From: a virus
DNA length: 24,983 bases
Virus record (IMG/VR): IMGVR_UViG_3300025128_000313
Span: 1-24,983 of that record
Strand: one strand, 5' to 3'
Shown piece by piece: positions 6,537 to 14,385 of this stretch. Each line of letters opens with the position of its first letter. Within the stretch, counting starts at the first letter, position 1. Both the position numbers and the translations under genes were made by a program. Below the pieces are notes generated by a model, which saw only the letters and a program-made list of their open reading frames with translations, had not been told where the DNA came from and made no database searches.

Positions 6537-7313
6537 TTAGAAGGGGAGATCATCCCCTTCTGGTTGTTGAGCGTCAGCGGTGTGCTTGACCGTTACTTCT
6601 CCACCACGAATGGATTCGTAGAACGCTTTTGCACTCCGGTAGACGTTCGCGTCCCCAACCTGACCGTCCAGTTCGATGTTCCACCCATGCCAAGAACCCT
6701 TGGAGTTCTCTTCTTTGATGGTGGACATCTTGTACACATGTGAAAAACGCGGCGGCTGAAACGCTTCACCCTTCGCATTGAGCATGGTGCGTGACGCAAT
6801 CATGCTATTCCACTTGCGACTCTTCTTGAGTTGCGTGGACTTCATCGGGATCAGCGCAGTGCTGAACGTACCGTCGTCTTCTACGACAACAACATAGTGC
6901 TGGTGTGTTTCTTCAAGGTACTCGCCCTCGCCACCAACCACGTAGTCTTTGTTATCGCTCTCGTCACGCTTAGTTTCCGGGCGCTCGTCCTCTATGCCGT
7001 AGTTCTGAAGCGGTGCGCCAGAGCCACTGCCCCGTGGTGCCCACATCAAAAACCGACGCTCATAGTGACACGGAATAACTTTGCAGCCTTCCTTGCTCTT
7101 GTAGATCGCACCCGTGACTGTGTTGTACACGTCACCCGGCTTTGCGTCGATGACCTCTAGGATCTCGTCATTGCCAGACAGAATCTTTAGAAATGGCAAT
7201 GCCAAATCGTCTTGATCCATCTGCATGCCAACACCGGCATCCGCTTCGAACATGGTGGCGTCGACTACTGCGACGTCCTTGTTCTTCTCTTCACTTACTT
7301 CTTTACTAGCCAT
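6537..7313 (-). CDS. Single-stranded DNA-binding-like protein
   Basis: A 258-residue protein that ends in an acidic tail with GDDLPF, the hallmark C-terminal tip by which SSB proteins recruit partners. The body is rich in beta segments and aromatic residues (ALPFLKILSG near residue 40, ERRFLMWAPRG, PPRFSHVYKM, GSWHGWNIEL) as expected of an OB-fold, but I cannot show the fold from sequence alone. Its position just before the primase supports a role in coating single-stranded DNA. The ATG at 7311-7313 is chosen because AGAGG lies six bases upstream; an in-frame TTG two codons earlier lacks suitable spacing. The start lies three bases after the upstream stop. Confidence 0.7.
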   Translation of the reverse strand: MASKEVSEEKNKDVAVVDATMFEADAGVGMQMDQDDLALPFLKILSGNDEILEVIDAKPGDVYNTVTGAIYKSKEGCKVIPCHYERRFLMWAPRGSGSGAPLQNYGIEDERPETKRDESDNKDYVVGGEGEYLEETHQHYVVVVEDDGTFSTALIPMKSTQLKKSRKWNSMIASRTMLNAKGEAFQPPRFSHVYKMSTIKEENSKGSWHGWNIELDGQVGDANVYRSAKAFYESIRGGEVTVKHTADAQQPEGDDLPF

Positions 7314-7315
7314 TA

Positions 7316-7876
7316 TCAACCTCTCTTGATTTCTGCACGTTGGCCTACCCAGACACCAAAAAGCTCCATATCAATCTCTTTGCCTTCTTCAATGCGGCCC
7401 TTAGCCCAACTGCGTAGAGTTGCACTGTGTATTTCCGCCTTGCGTTCGGGATCGAGTTGTTGCTTTTGCAGGTCAGCAAACAGCGCAGACGCTTCATTGT
7501 CCTGTTCTTTGTTGAACCGGCAGGTGATGGTGTTCTTAATAAGATCACCCTCGTTGCGAGCACGTAGCCATTCAAAGGCTTTGTTCTCGTTGTCCTTGCT
7601 GATGCGTGCGCCGTAGGTAGGCTTTATGGTGACTTTGGACCCGTCGTGCAAACTAAACGTAGAAAGGTTGAGTTCCTGCATCGCAGACGGCAGATCTTCA
7701 TCTGTCATCTTCAAAAGCGAGGCTTTCGCACCTTTTAGTTCAAGTTCTAGTTGTTTGACGTGCTTCTCTTGCGCGATAATTTTTTCGGCAAGCTTTGCAA
7801 CTGCGCCAAGACCAGAATCGTTTGGAACTTCAAGTGAGCTATTGCTGTCACCCTCCATCTCGTCAAGTAGACCCAT
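7316..7876 (-). CDS. Conserved-looking early protein, 186 aa, coiled coil
   Basis: First gene of the leftward replication operon; function unknown. After a short acidic, Ser-rich start, residues about 25-60 form a likely coiled coil (KIIAQEKHVKQLELELKGAK), then comes a beta segment (LSTFSLHDGSKVTIKP) and a helical half with charged residues. I recall similar proteins beside phage SSB-like genes in marine phages but know no function; a recombination or replication accessory is possible. The ATG has AGGA with good spacing upstream (GAGGA, seven bases). Its stop lies three bases before the SSB-like ATG. Confidence 0.7.
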   Translation of the reverse strand: MGLLDEMEGDSNSSLEVPNDSGLGAVAKLAEKIIAQEKHVKQLELELKGAKASLLKMTDEDLPSAMQELNLSTFSLHDGSKVTIKPTYGARISKDNENKAFEWLRARNEGDLIKNTITCRFNKEQDNEASALFADLQKQQLDPERKAEIHSATLRSWAKGRIEEGKEIDMELFGVWVGQRAEIKRG

Positions 7877-7978
7877 TTCGTTGTCCTCGGTCGTGTTTAA
7901 TGAATTAAGCGCCTTTCGACACTTCCCAAACGCAGGTTAATCTTATATTGTCCTTTATGTCAACGAAAAAGAAATCAA
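7877..7978. promoter_or_regulatory. Divergent control region between the replication operon and the SNF2 gene
   Basis: This 102-base gap separates two divergent start codons and must hold promoters in both directions unless they are read from afar. On the leftward strand TTGACATAAAG (7953-7963) resembles TTGACATACAG of the RHH promoter, but no good -10 box stands 16-18 bases away. On the rightward strand TATATT at 7944-7949 could be a -10 box, without a good -35. A 12-base palindrome, TTAATGAATTAA at 7897-7908 (two five-base arms around GA), is a possible operator. The SNF2 start has no strong ribosome site. Confidence 0.4.
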
Positions 7979-9424
7979 ATGTACGAATTTAAAACTGAGC
8001 CTTATGAACACCAGAAAATTGCCTTTGACAAATCGTGGGAGCGCAACGCCTACGCCTTATTCATGGAGATGGGCACAGGTAAAACAAAGGTGGCGATCGA
8101 CACTTTAGCGGCGTTGTACGAAGCCGGACAGGTAGAAGCCGCACTGGTCATTGCGCCGAAGGGCGTGTACGCAAACTGGGTAAACAAAGAAATCCCGCAA
8201 CACCTGCCTGACCGCATAGAACGTAAGGTTGTGCTCTGGCAGCCAAACATGACGCAGAAGTTCAAAGCAGAGCTACGAGACGTGGCCGTGCGTAAAGCCT
8301 CGGGCATTCTTAGAATCTTTGTGATGAACACTGAAGCCCTGTCTACAAAAAAAGGCAAAGACGTGGCCAGTAAGTTTTTGGACTACAACCCCGACAGCTT
8401 TGTGGTTGTGGATGAAAGCACGTCCATCAAGAACCGAGCGGCGCAACGCACCAAGAACATCATCGCGTTGGGTAAGAAAGCCAAGTACCGCCGCATTCTC
8501 ACAGGGTCACCTATCACAAAGAATCCTATGGACCTGTTCTCGCAGTGTGGTTTCTTAGGCTCGAAAGCCCTTGGCTTCGACAGCTATTACGCCTTTCAAG
8601 GCCGCTATGCCCAACTGCAGCAACGTAAGTTTGGCGCCCGCAGCTTCCAACAGATCGTAGGGTATCGGAATCTAGAAGAGCTCAACGAGCGGCTCGAACG
8701 TTTCAGCCACCGCGTGCTGAAAGAGGACTGCCTCGATCTGCCAGATAAGATCTACACCCAGCGGTCAGTTGAGCTTACAAAAGAACAAAAGCAAGCGTAC
8801 GAGCAAATGCGTCAATACGCACTGGCGATGCTCGAACAAGGTGAGTTATCCACAACCCAAAGCGTGCTTACACAGATCATGCGTCTGCAAGAGATCTGCT
8901 GTGGCCACCTACGCACTGACGACGGTGAGATACAGGCGCTGCCAAGCAACCGCATGAACGAAATGCTTGAAGTGATCAGTGAGATGATGGGCAAGGTCAT
9001 TATCTGGGCATCTTACGTTTACGACATACAAGCGATAGAGCAAACCCTCAAAGACACTTATGGCCCAAGTTCCGTGGTCACTTTCTACGGTGCCACGCCT
9101 GCTGAAGAACGTGCCGACATCGTGGCGAAGTTTCAAGAGCCGGACAGTGAGGCGCGTTTCTTTGTGGCTAACCCACGCACCGGGGGCTATGGACTGACGC
9201 TAACGGCTGCGACCAACGTGCTGTACTACAACAACTCGTACGACCTTGAGATCCGGCTGCAGTCAGAAGACCGCGCACACCGAATCGGACAGGAACATCA
9301 CGTGCTGTACGTGGATCTGGTCAGCCCGAAGACTGTGGACGAAAAGATTATTCAAGCGTTAAAAGGCAAGATCAATCTTGCTCAACAAGTGCTGGGAGAG
9401 GAAGCGCGTAGTTGGCTTATCTAG
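7979..9424 (+). CDS. SNF2-type superfamily 2 helicase/ATPase
   Basis: A 481-residue ATPase with both RecA-like domains of the SNF2 group. Motif Q-like EPYEHQ (residues 7-12), I MGTGKT (31-36), II DEST (145-148), III LTGSP (174-178), V GGYGLTLTAA and VI QSEDRAHRIGQ are all present in the last third. Such phage enzymes are DNA translocases or remodellers thought to help replication or recombination by moving proteins off DNA; the substrate here is unknown. It is the only rightward gene between 970 and the window end. Its 3' end overlaps the leftward 392-aa gene by eight bases. No extra DNA-recognition domain is fused to it. The ribosome site is weak (AAAGAA only). Confidence 0.92.
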   Translation: MYEFKTEPYEHQKIAFDKSWERNAYALFMEMGTGKTKVAIDTLAALYEAGQVEAALVIAPKGVYANWVNKEIPQHLPDRIERKVVLWQPNMTQKFKAELRDVAVRKASGILRIFVMNTEALSTKKGKDVASKFLDYNPDSFVVVDESTSIKNRAAQRTKNIIALGKKAKYRRILTGSPITKNPMDLFSQCGFLGSKALGFDSYYAFQGRYAQLQQRKFGARSFQQIVGYRNLEELNERLERFSHRVLKEDCLDLPDKIYTQRSVELTKEQKQAYEQMRQYALAMLEQGELSTTQSVLTQIMRLQEICCGHLRTDDGEIQALPSNRMNEMLEVISEMMGKVIIWASYVYDIQAIEQTLKDTYGPSSVVTFYGATPAEERADIVAKFQEPDSEARFFVANPRTGGYGLTLTAATNVLYYNNSYDLEIRLQSEDRAHRIGQEHHVLYVDLVSPKTVDEKIIQALKGKINLAQQVLGEEARSWLI

Positions 9425-9434
9425 GCACTTTTTC
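9387..9434 (+). terminator. Weak terminator candidate at the end of the SNF2 gene
   Basis: AAGTGC at 9387-9392 can pair with GCACTT at 9425-9430, followed by TTT and a further T-rich stretch. The loop is 32 bases and the stem lies partly inside both overlapping genes, so this is only a weak candidate for ending the rightward transcript. Confidence 0.25.
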
Positions 9435-10595
9435 TTCTAGTTTTTGAACGGCTGTATACGCCTGTTTGCCTGTTTCGGGATCGGCGGTTCGGTTGAGGTA
9501 TTCGCCGAAATACAAACTCATAGTTTCTAAATCATACAAAAGTTTTCGATCTTCTGCATCGAAGCCAACTCGCCGTGCATATTGATGCAGTGGGTCTTCA
9601 CCTTTCTCAATCGCTTGTAGCATCAATACAGCGGTATCTTGGCCCTCTTGGTCGAGCCCTTGTTGCAAAACGTCAGGGGATAACAAGGCGTCGGCGTTTT
9701 CTACTAGGTATTGCACAACATTGTTTTCTTGACCCTTACGATAGTTTTCTGCGTAACGCTTGAGAGGCCCTGTGTATCTATGTTGGTTGTATGCCATTCT
9801 ATAAAAATCTGTCTGCACCGTTTCTGGAAGCTGTTTGAAATCTTCAGAAAGTTGGAATTCCTTAAACCGGGGGTGATTAGCCCCAGCGTGCAGCAGTTCA
9901 TGTTTATAAGTAGCCGCTCGCTCCGGCTGATATTCCGGAAAAGGAAGAAGCATTTCATTCAACTCAACGTTGACTGATGGCAGTGATGGCCCTGTCAAAA
10001 ACCCGGGGTAAGATTTGTCGGGCTCCACGTCATAAACTTGGAAGCTTTGCGCTTCCATATTTGCAAGACTTTCGCCGACAAGTCTCTTCTCTGGCCTTTC
10101 GGGGAACCCTCGTGGGGAAACTCGTATTTTATACTGGTCCCCTATTCTTAAACGTGGATCATTGTATTTCTCTGCCATTTCCTCACGTTCTTTGCGTTTT
10201 TTTGGATCAGCATATTGTTTTACGCCCTCCGGCATAAAAAGGCCAAGCACAGAGCCACCCTTTTCACCAACGGACACCTCGGGGTAGTAATAAGGCGTTG
10301 CTTCTTTCAACTCGTCATAACCTAGTTCTTTGCGGAATTTTTCTCGGTCTGCAAAATCAACACGGGCTTCGGCAGGCACCGTGCCAAAAGTGTGGTATTC
10401 CAAGTTGGGCAACGATTTACCGAGATCGGTAAACAAAGCATAAATGCCGCCGGTACGCATCGCTGGGGGCAGTTCCTTATCGAATTCTAGATCCATTTCC
10501 TGAGACATCATTTGCTCAGAAGCCTTGCGAGCCAGTTCTAACGCTTCGGGGTCTTCGTAGTAGGGCAGAGAACCGATGCCTTCTTTCTCAGCCAT
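9417..10595 (-). CDS. Putative zinc metallopeptidase, late gene, 392 aa
   Basis: The last gene of the late operon. It carries the zincin motif HELLH (residues 232-236) in YKHELLHAGANHP, preceded by predicted helix and following a likely edge strand (SVNVELNEM). In zincins the two His bind zinc and Glu activates water. The third ligand is not certain: H241 follows at a spacing one short of the metzincin pattern, and E290 or E299 in the downstream helix (QENNVVQYLVENADAL) could serve as in gluzincins. The rest is charged, with no signal peptide. Location behind four giant virion-type genes suggests a virion or maturation function. The start lies five bases after the 1257-aa stop. Overall family not recognised. 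Confidence 0.6.
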   Translation of the reverse strand: MAEKEGIGSLPYYEDPEALELARKASEQMMSQEMDLEFDKELPPAMRTGGIYALFTDLGKSLPNLEYHTFGTVPAEARVDFADREKFRKELGYDELKEATPYYYPEVSVGEKGGSVLGLFMPEGVKQYADPKKRKEREEMAEKYNDPRLRIGDQYKIRVSPRGFPERPEKRLVGESLANMEAQSFQVYDVEPDKSYPGFLTGPSLPSVNVELNEMLLPFPEYQPERAATYKHELLHAGANHPRFKEFQLSEDFKQLPETVQTDFYRMAYNQHRYTGPLKRYAENYRKGQENNVVQYLVENADALLSPDVLQQGLDQEGQDTAVLMLQAIEKGEDPLHQYARRVGFDAEDRKLLYDLETMSLYFGEYLNRTADPETGKQAYTAVQKLEEKVPR

Positions 10596-10600
10596 GCGTG

Positions 10601-13600
10601 TTAGACCCGAGGGGCTTGGGGCAAAGCCCCTATACCCTGCACATCGATCAATGCAGAGATTGGGTCATTTGGATAAAGAGCCGCGTACCGTTGTCTGTCA
10701 GTAGATGGCGGTGTCAACGCAGCTTGCGCGGGTGGCGCGATAGGCGGTGCCGGTGCTGGCGCTGGCGTCGGAGCAGCTTGTCGTCTTGGCATGATCGCAC
10801 GGCTGTCTGGTCTGCCGGGCGGTGTCAATTGTCTCGGACGCAGCGTACCAAAAGGGCTTTCTTCAAAACGGTTCATCGCCGCTCTTTCTTCGTCTGTAAG
10901 TTCTTCTGCTCCAAGCATTTCCGTGCCGGTAATGCCCAAAGCGTTTTTGAGGTAGACGTTTATCTTACGAACATTCAAAAGGTTTTTAGCCAATTGTTTG
11001 GGCGAAAAACCGCCCTTTGGCTCGACCAATAGACCCTTTTCAAGCAACAACGCAAGAAAATCCGGGTCTTCAATAGCTTTTTCTAAAATCTCGTTTGTCG
11101 TGGTTACTGGTATGGCTTCCATTAACTTTTGCGCGGCTCGTGAACCTCCCGAAGCCGCGATCAAAGTAGACTGCCCACCGGGTAATAGTCCCGCTGCTCT
11201 CGTACCAAGACTCGCACCCGTAGATTTCACAAGCAGGCCGGTCAGCAAGTCGCCGGGCGTTTCTAAGTCCTCGACTAAATCCGCACCTTCCGACAGTCTT
11301 TTCTGGGCAGCCTCTGCCGCTTTCAACACTTTGTTAAGACGTACCTTTTCGGCTTCTGTGAACAAATCCGCTTTCACCAAAGTGTTCATCAAAGATGGCG
11401 ATTCGGCAGTCGACTCAAAGAAATACGCTCGCATGTCACCAAAATTAGGTGCAACCCGCTCCACGGGCGCAGAACCGCTATCACCTATTGCTGTTGTCCT
11501 GCCGCCAGCTTTGGCGTTTGCGTTAATAAAAAACATGTCTCGCAACTGGCGATTTACTTCTTCCACAGACACCCGACCAGTTCTAGCAGCGTCCGCCCTG
11601 ACTTTATCTACCAACTCAAGAATGTTACGAGTCGCTTGTTTCGGTGACGACAACGCAAGGTTTATTGCAGTCGATGGCGTTTCGCCAGTGAGCCGGTCAA
11701 AGATCTCTTCTGTCTCAAAACGGTTTTCAAAGAAATTAGTGTCGGCCCGGTCTTGCGCTCTTCGTAACAAGGTTTCTGCGGTGGCTGCGTTTGAAAGATC
11801 CGCCTTTAATGCCGGTAACAAATCCAAAGTTCGTTCGTTGTCACGAACAAAACGATCTAAAGCCGCCGCATCGATCCGCCCTTCTTTGACAATCTTAGAG
11901 TCAGCGAGGGATCGCATGATGATTTCATTTGCATCAGATAGATCGTTCAAGCGAATGGCAGATTGCGCTAAATCAAAAGGTGCTTCGGGCGTCAACTGTG
12001 TCGCCAAAAACGTCACCGCGTCTTTCATTTGGTCCATGCGCAAGCGAGTCTCGTCATCACCGCCCTGTATGACCTTTTTGTACAAAAGCTCAGGCACAAC
12101 AAAATCTTCACCACTGCGCTTGTCACGTAAAGCGACGTTTGGAAACGCGCGTCGGAAAACGTCGCGCATAGCTTTGCCGTAAGCCTTGGCTTTTCCTAAA
12201 GCGAGCACCGTGTCCGTCGCCATATCTGCACCGTTGAACTCGGTAAGTTTGGGCAAGTCTTCCATGTCGACTCGGATCGATTCAGCGATATCACCAAAAA
12301 CACGCGCTTGTTCCGGATTCGGTGCTTCGCCGCTGGCCGCTGCTCTTGCTTGTGCAAGGAAAGAACGACGTAAACGGTCCATTTCTCCGAAGGTAATTAT
12401 TTCCTCTTCAACGTCTGCTGTTTCTGCAACAGTCGCTGCCGTATCGCGTACGTCTCCGGTCGGGAAAAGTGCGTCACCTAACTCATCTGTTTCATCTTCT
12501 TGTCTGCTGAATCGTTTAGCTACTTTGCGAGCGAGATCGGGGAACTCTTTTTCAAACTGCTCAATGCTCAAGTCGTCTTTGTATTGATCAACCATCGCAA
12601 CAAGATTATCGGTGCCGACCCGAATGTTTTGAGGGATGTCTTTATACAACTCGTTTTCTTGAGCTCGCACATCAGCAAAAGCCCTTTGCAAGATTCCATC
12701 TATCTTTTTACTGGCTTCAACTCGGGCGTCCGCACTGTTGGGGTTAATGTTTTGAACAGTTCGATCTACGCGAGCAAGTGCATTTGCTAACCGTTTTGAC
12801 ACCACATCTTCAAAGTATTCTTTGCGCAATCCCGCCGCAAGTTGCACGGCAGCGGGGTTATCTTTGCCCGTTACCGTCAACGCTACAATCAAGTTATCAA
12901 TAGCTTCTAACTGACCGTCAAAAGCGTTTTGCATGCGCACGTCAAAGTTGTCCCCAGCGGTGCCTCTGCTGGTTTGACGCAGCTTCGCTTCCAACAACTC
13001 TAAAGTTGCACTGTTTGTGATGGCACGCGATGTCGGAGCATCCAAACCGGGTTGTGCTTGAAGCAAGGGCCGTGTGGCGTCTTTCGCGTAGCCGTCAACA
13101 GCTTCACCTAAGATGTTTCGGAATGATGGGTCACGTAACCCTTCGAGCAACGCTTGCGGGTCCTCCCCGCGTTCTTCTAAAAGTTGAACCAAAGCAAAGG
13201 CGACACGGCTCTCGGCACCACTTGCCGTCGTGTCCTCGGCCAGCTTCATCAAATCTTGGTTTAATGTTTCTTTCGCAGCAGTGATATAGGGGGCAAATCG
13301 CAAAGGTCCCAAAAGATATTGAGTAAGCATACCGCCGCCAACTTCCCCAGCGACGCGTCCGTAAGGGTCGTTAGGGTCACCGCGCATCGCAATGTTAGCA
13401 CCGACTGACGCACCGGCCACGCCCAGACTTTCTTGCATCAAAGTTTGTCTAGGCGACCTGTTATAGCTTTGAAACATCTTAAACAGAGCGGGTTCGTCCA
13501 CTGGCAAAAACTTTTGCGAGCTTATGACGTCGCTTACGCCTTCCATCCCGTAAAGAGGGTTGGGCTTTTGATTGTACGGTCGAGTCATAATCGCTCGGCC

Positions 13601-14374
13601 AAGACGGTTTAAAAACCCTGCTTGATCAGCCAGCGTGGGCTGTGCTGCTTTTACAGCAGCTTTTGCGACTCGACGCCCGACAACAGGCGCAAACAGGCCT
13701 GTCGCGCCTTCGCCTAAAACTTTGTAAGCCTCAATCGTTGCCAAAGCTTCGTCATTGAGGACAGGATCGGTGGGAAACAAAACTTCCTCTACTTCTTGAG
13801 CGCCGACCACCCCGACACCAAGGCCGAATAAACCACTAAAAGCGGCGATGTAAGGATTGCCCGTTTGCATGCCAATAGCTGCGCCAGCCAGCGCGCCTGC
13901 TGTCGCGCCCGTTCCTAAAACTAAACCTCGGCCCGTGCCCTCCAATCGAGCTTCAACCGGTGTGAGCTCCCGGCCTTTAACAAAAGTCGCAAAGAACTCG
14001 TCTTTAGAGATGCCCGCTTTTAATAAGTCATCGTCAAGGTCTAAATACAAGTCGGTAAGAAAGCTATTTACAATGTCGTCTTTTGACAAACCCTCTGCTC
14101 GCAAGCTTTCGATCGGCACGTCTACTTTTGGTAGTTGAACATGTCTTTGTATAATTTCTAGATCGTTCATACCGGCATTGTTACGCAGATCTTCGTACAC
14201 ACCGGGGCCATCCATCACGGACACAATGCCTTCAACCGCTGCAGATAAGCCCTTGCCGCGTCGTAACATAGGCACGAAATGATCACCAAAGGTAAGAACA
14301 GGGCGCGTTGGGATATCTGGCGCGCCGACCGGTGTGACTTCAGCTTGCGTTGGATCTAAGGGGTTTTCAGCCAT
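10601..14374 (-). CDS. Giant probable internal virion/ejection protein, 1257 aa
   Basis: The largest gene of the window. Residues about 149-192 are Gly/Ala-rich and hydrophobic (LVLGTGATAGALAGAAIGM, then AAFSGLFGLGVGVVGA), fit for one or two membrane helices. The long middle is mainly charged helical sequence. Near the end is a Pro/Ala tract (about 1200-1224) and the ending YAALYPNDPISALI (1230-1243), which I recall from other marine phage virion-type proteins. No enzymatic motif is evident. Size, membrane-like segment and place among other large late genes resemble ejection proteins such as T7 gp16 in role, without visible homology. It starts 11 bases after the 819-aa gene, one of the few uncoupled junctions in the operon. 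Confidence 0.75.
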   Translation of the reverse strand: MAENPLDPTQAEVTPVGAPDIPTRPVLTFGDHFVPMLRRGKGLSAAVEGIVSVMDGPGVYEDLRNNAGMNDLEIIQRHVQLPKVDVPIESLRAEGLSKDDIVNSFLTDLYLDLDDDLLKAGISKDEFFATFVKGRELTPVEARLEGTGRGLVLGTGATAGALAGAAIGMQTGNPYIAAFSGLFGLGVGVVGAQEVEEVLFPTDPVLNDEALATIEAYKVLGEGATGLFAPVVGRRVAKAAVKAAQPTLADQAGFLNRLGRAIMTRPYNQKPNPLYGMEGVSDVISSQKFLPVDEPALFKMFQSYNRSPRQTLMQESLGVAGASVGANIAMRGDPNDPYGRVAGEVGGGMLTQYLLGPLRFAPYITAAKETLNQDLMKLAEDTTASGAESRVAFALVQLLEERGEDPQALLEGLRDPSFRNILGEAVDGYAKDATRPLLQAQPGLDAPTSRAITNSATLELLEAKLRQTSRGTAGDNFDVRMQNAFDGQLEAIDNLIVALTVTGKDNPAAVQLAAGLRKEYFEDVVSKRLANALARVDRTVQNINPNSADARVEASKKIDGILQRAFADVRAQENELYKDIPQNIRVGTDNLVAMVDQYKDDLSIEQFEKEFPDLARKVAKRFSRQEDETDELGDALFPTGDVRDTAATVAETADVEEEIITFGEMDRLRRSFLAQARAAASGEAPNPEQARVFGDIAESIRVDMEDLPKLTEFNGADMATDTVLALGKAKAYGKAMRDVFRRAFPNVALRDKRSGEDFVVPELLYKKVIQGGDDETRLRMDQMKDAVTFLATQLTPEAPFDLAQSAIRLNDLSDANEIIMRSLADSKIVKEGRIDAAALDRFVRDNERTLDLLPALKADLSNAATAETLLRRAQDRADTNFFENRFETEEIFDRLTGETPSTAINLALSSPKQATRNILELVDKVRADAARTGRVSVEEVNRQLRDMFFINANAKAGGRTTAIGDSGSAPVERVAPNFGDMRAYFFESTAESPSLMNTLVKADLFTEAEKVRLNKVLKAAEAAQKRLSEGADLVEDLETPGDLLTGLLVKSTGASLGTRAAGLLPGGQSTLIAASGGSRAAQKLMEAIPVTTTNEILEKAIEDPDFLALLLEKGLLVEPKGGFSPKQLAKNLLNVRKINVYLKNALGITGTEMLGAEELTDEERAAMNRFEESPFGTLRPRQLTPPGRPDSRAIMPRRQAAPTPAPAPAPPIAPPAQAALTPPSTDRQRYAALYPNDPISALIDVQGIGALPQAPRV

Positions 14375-14385
14375 GATTGTGATAC

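Noticed and set aside
10998-12587. Two long rightward open frames (394 and 133 codons) opposite the 1257-aa gene
   Set aside because: They lie wholly antisense to a well-supported gene, are very Ser/Arg/Lys-rich in the manner of antisense translation, lack motifs, and arise because the sense strand avoids the codons that would give stops.
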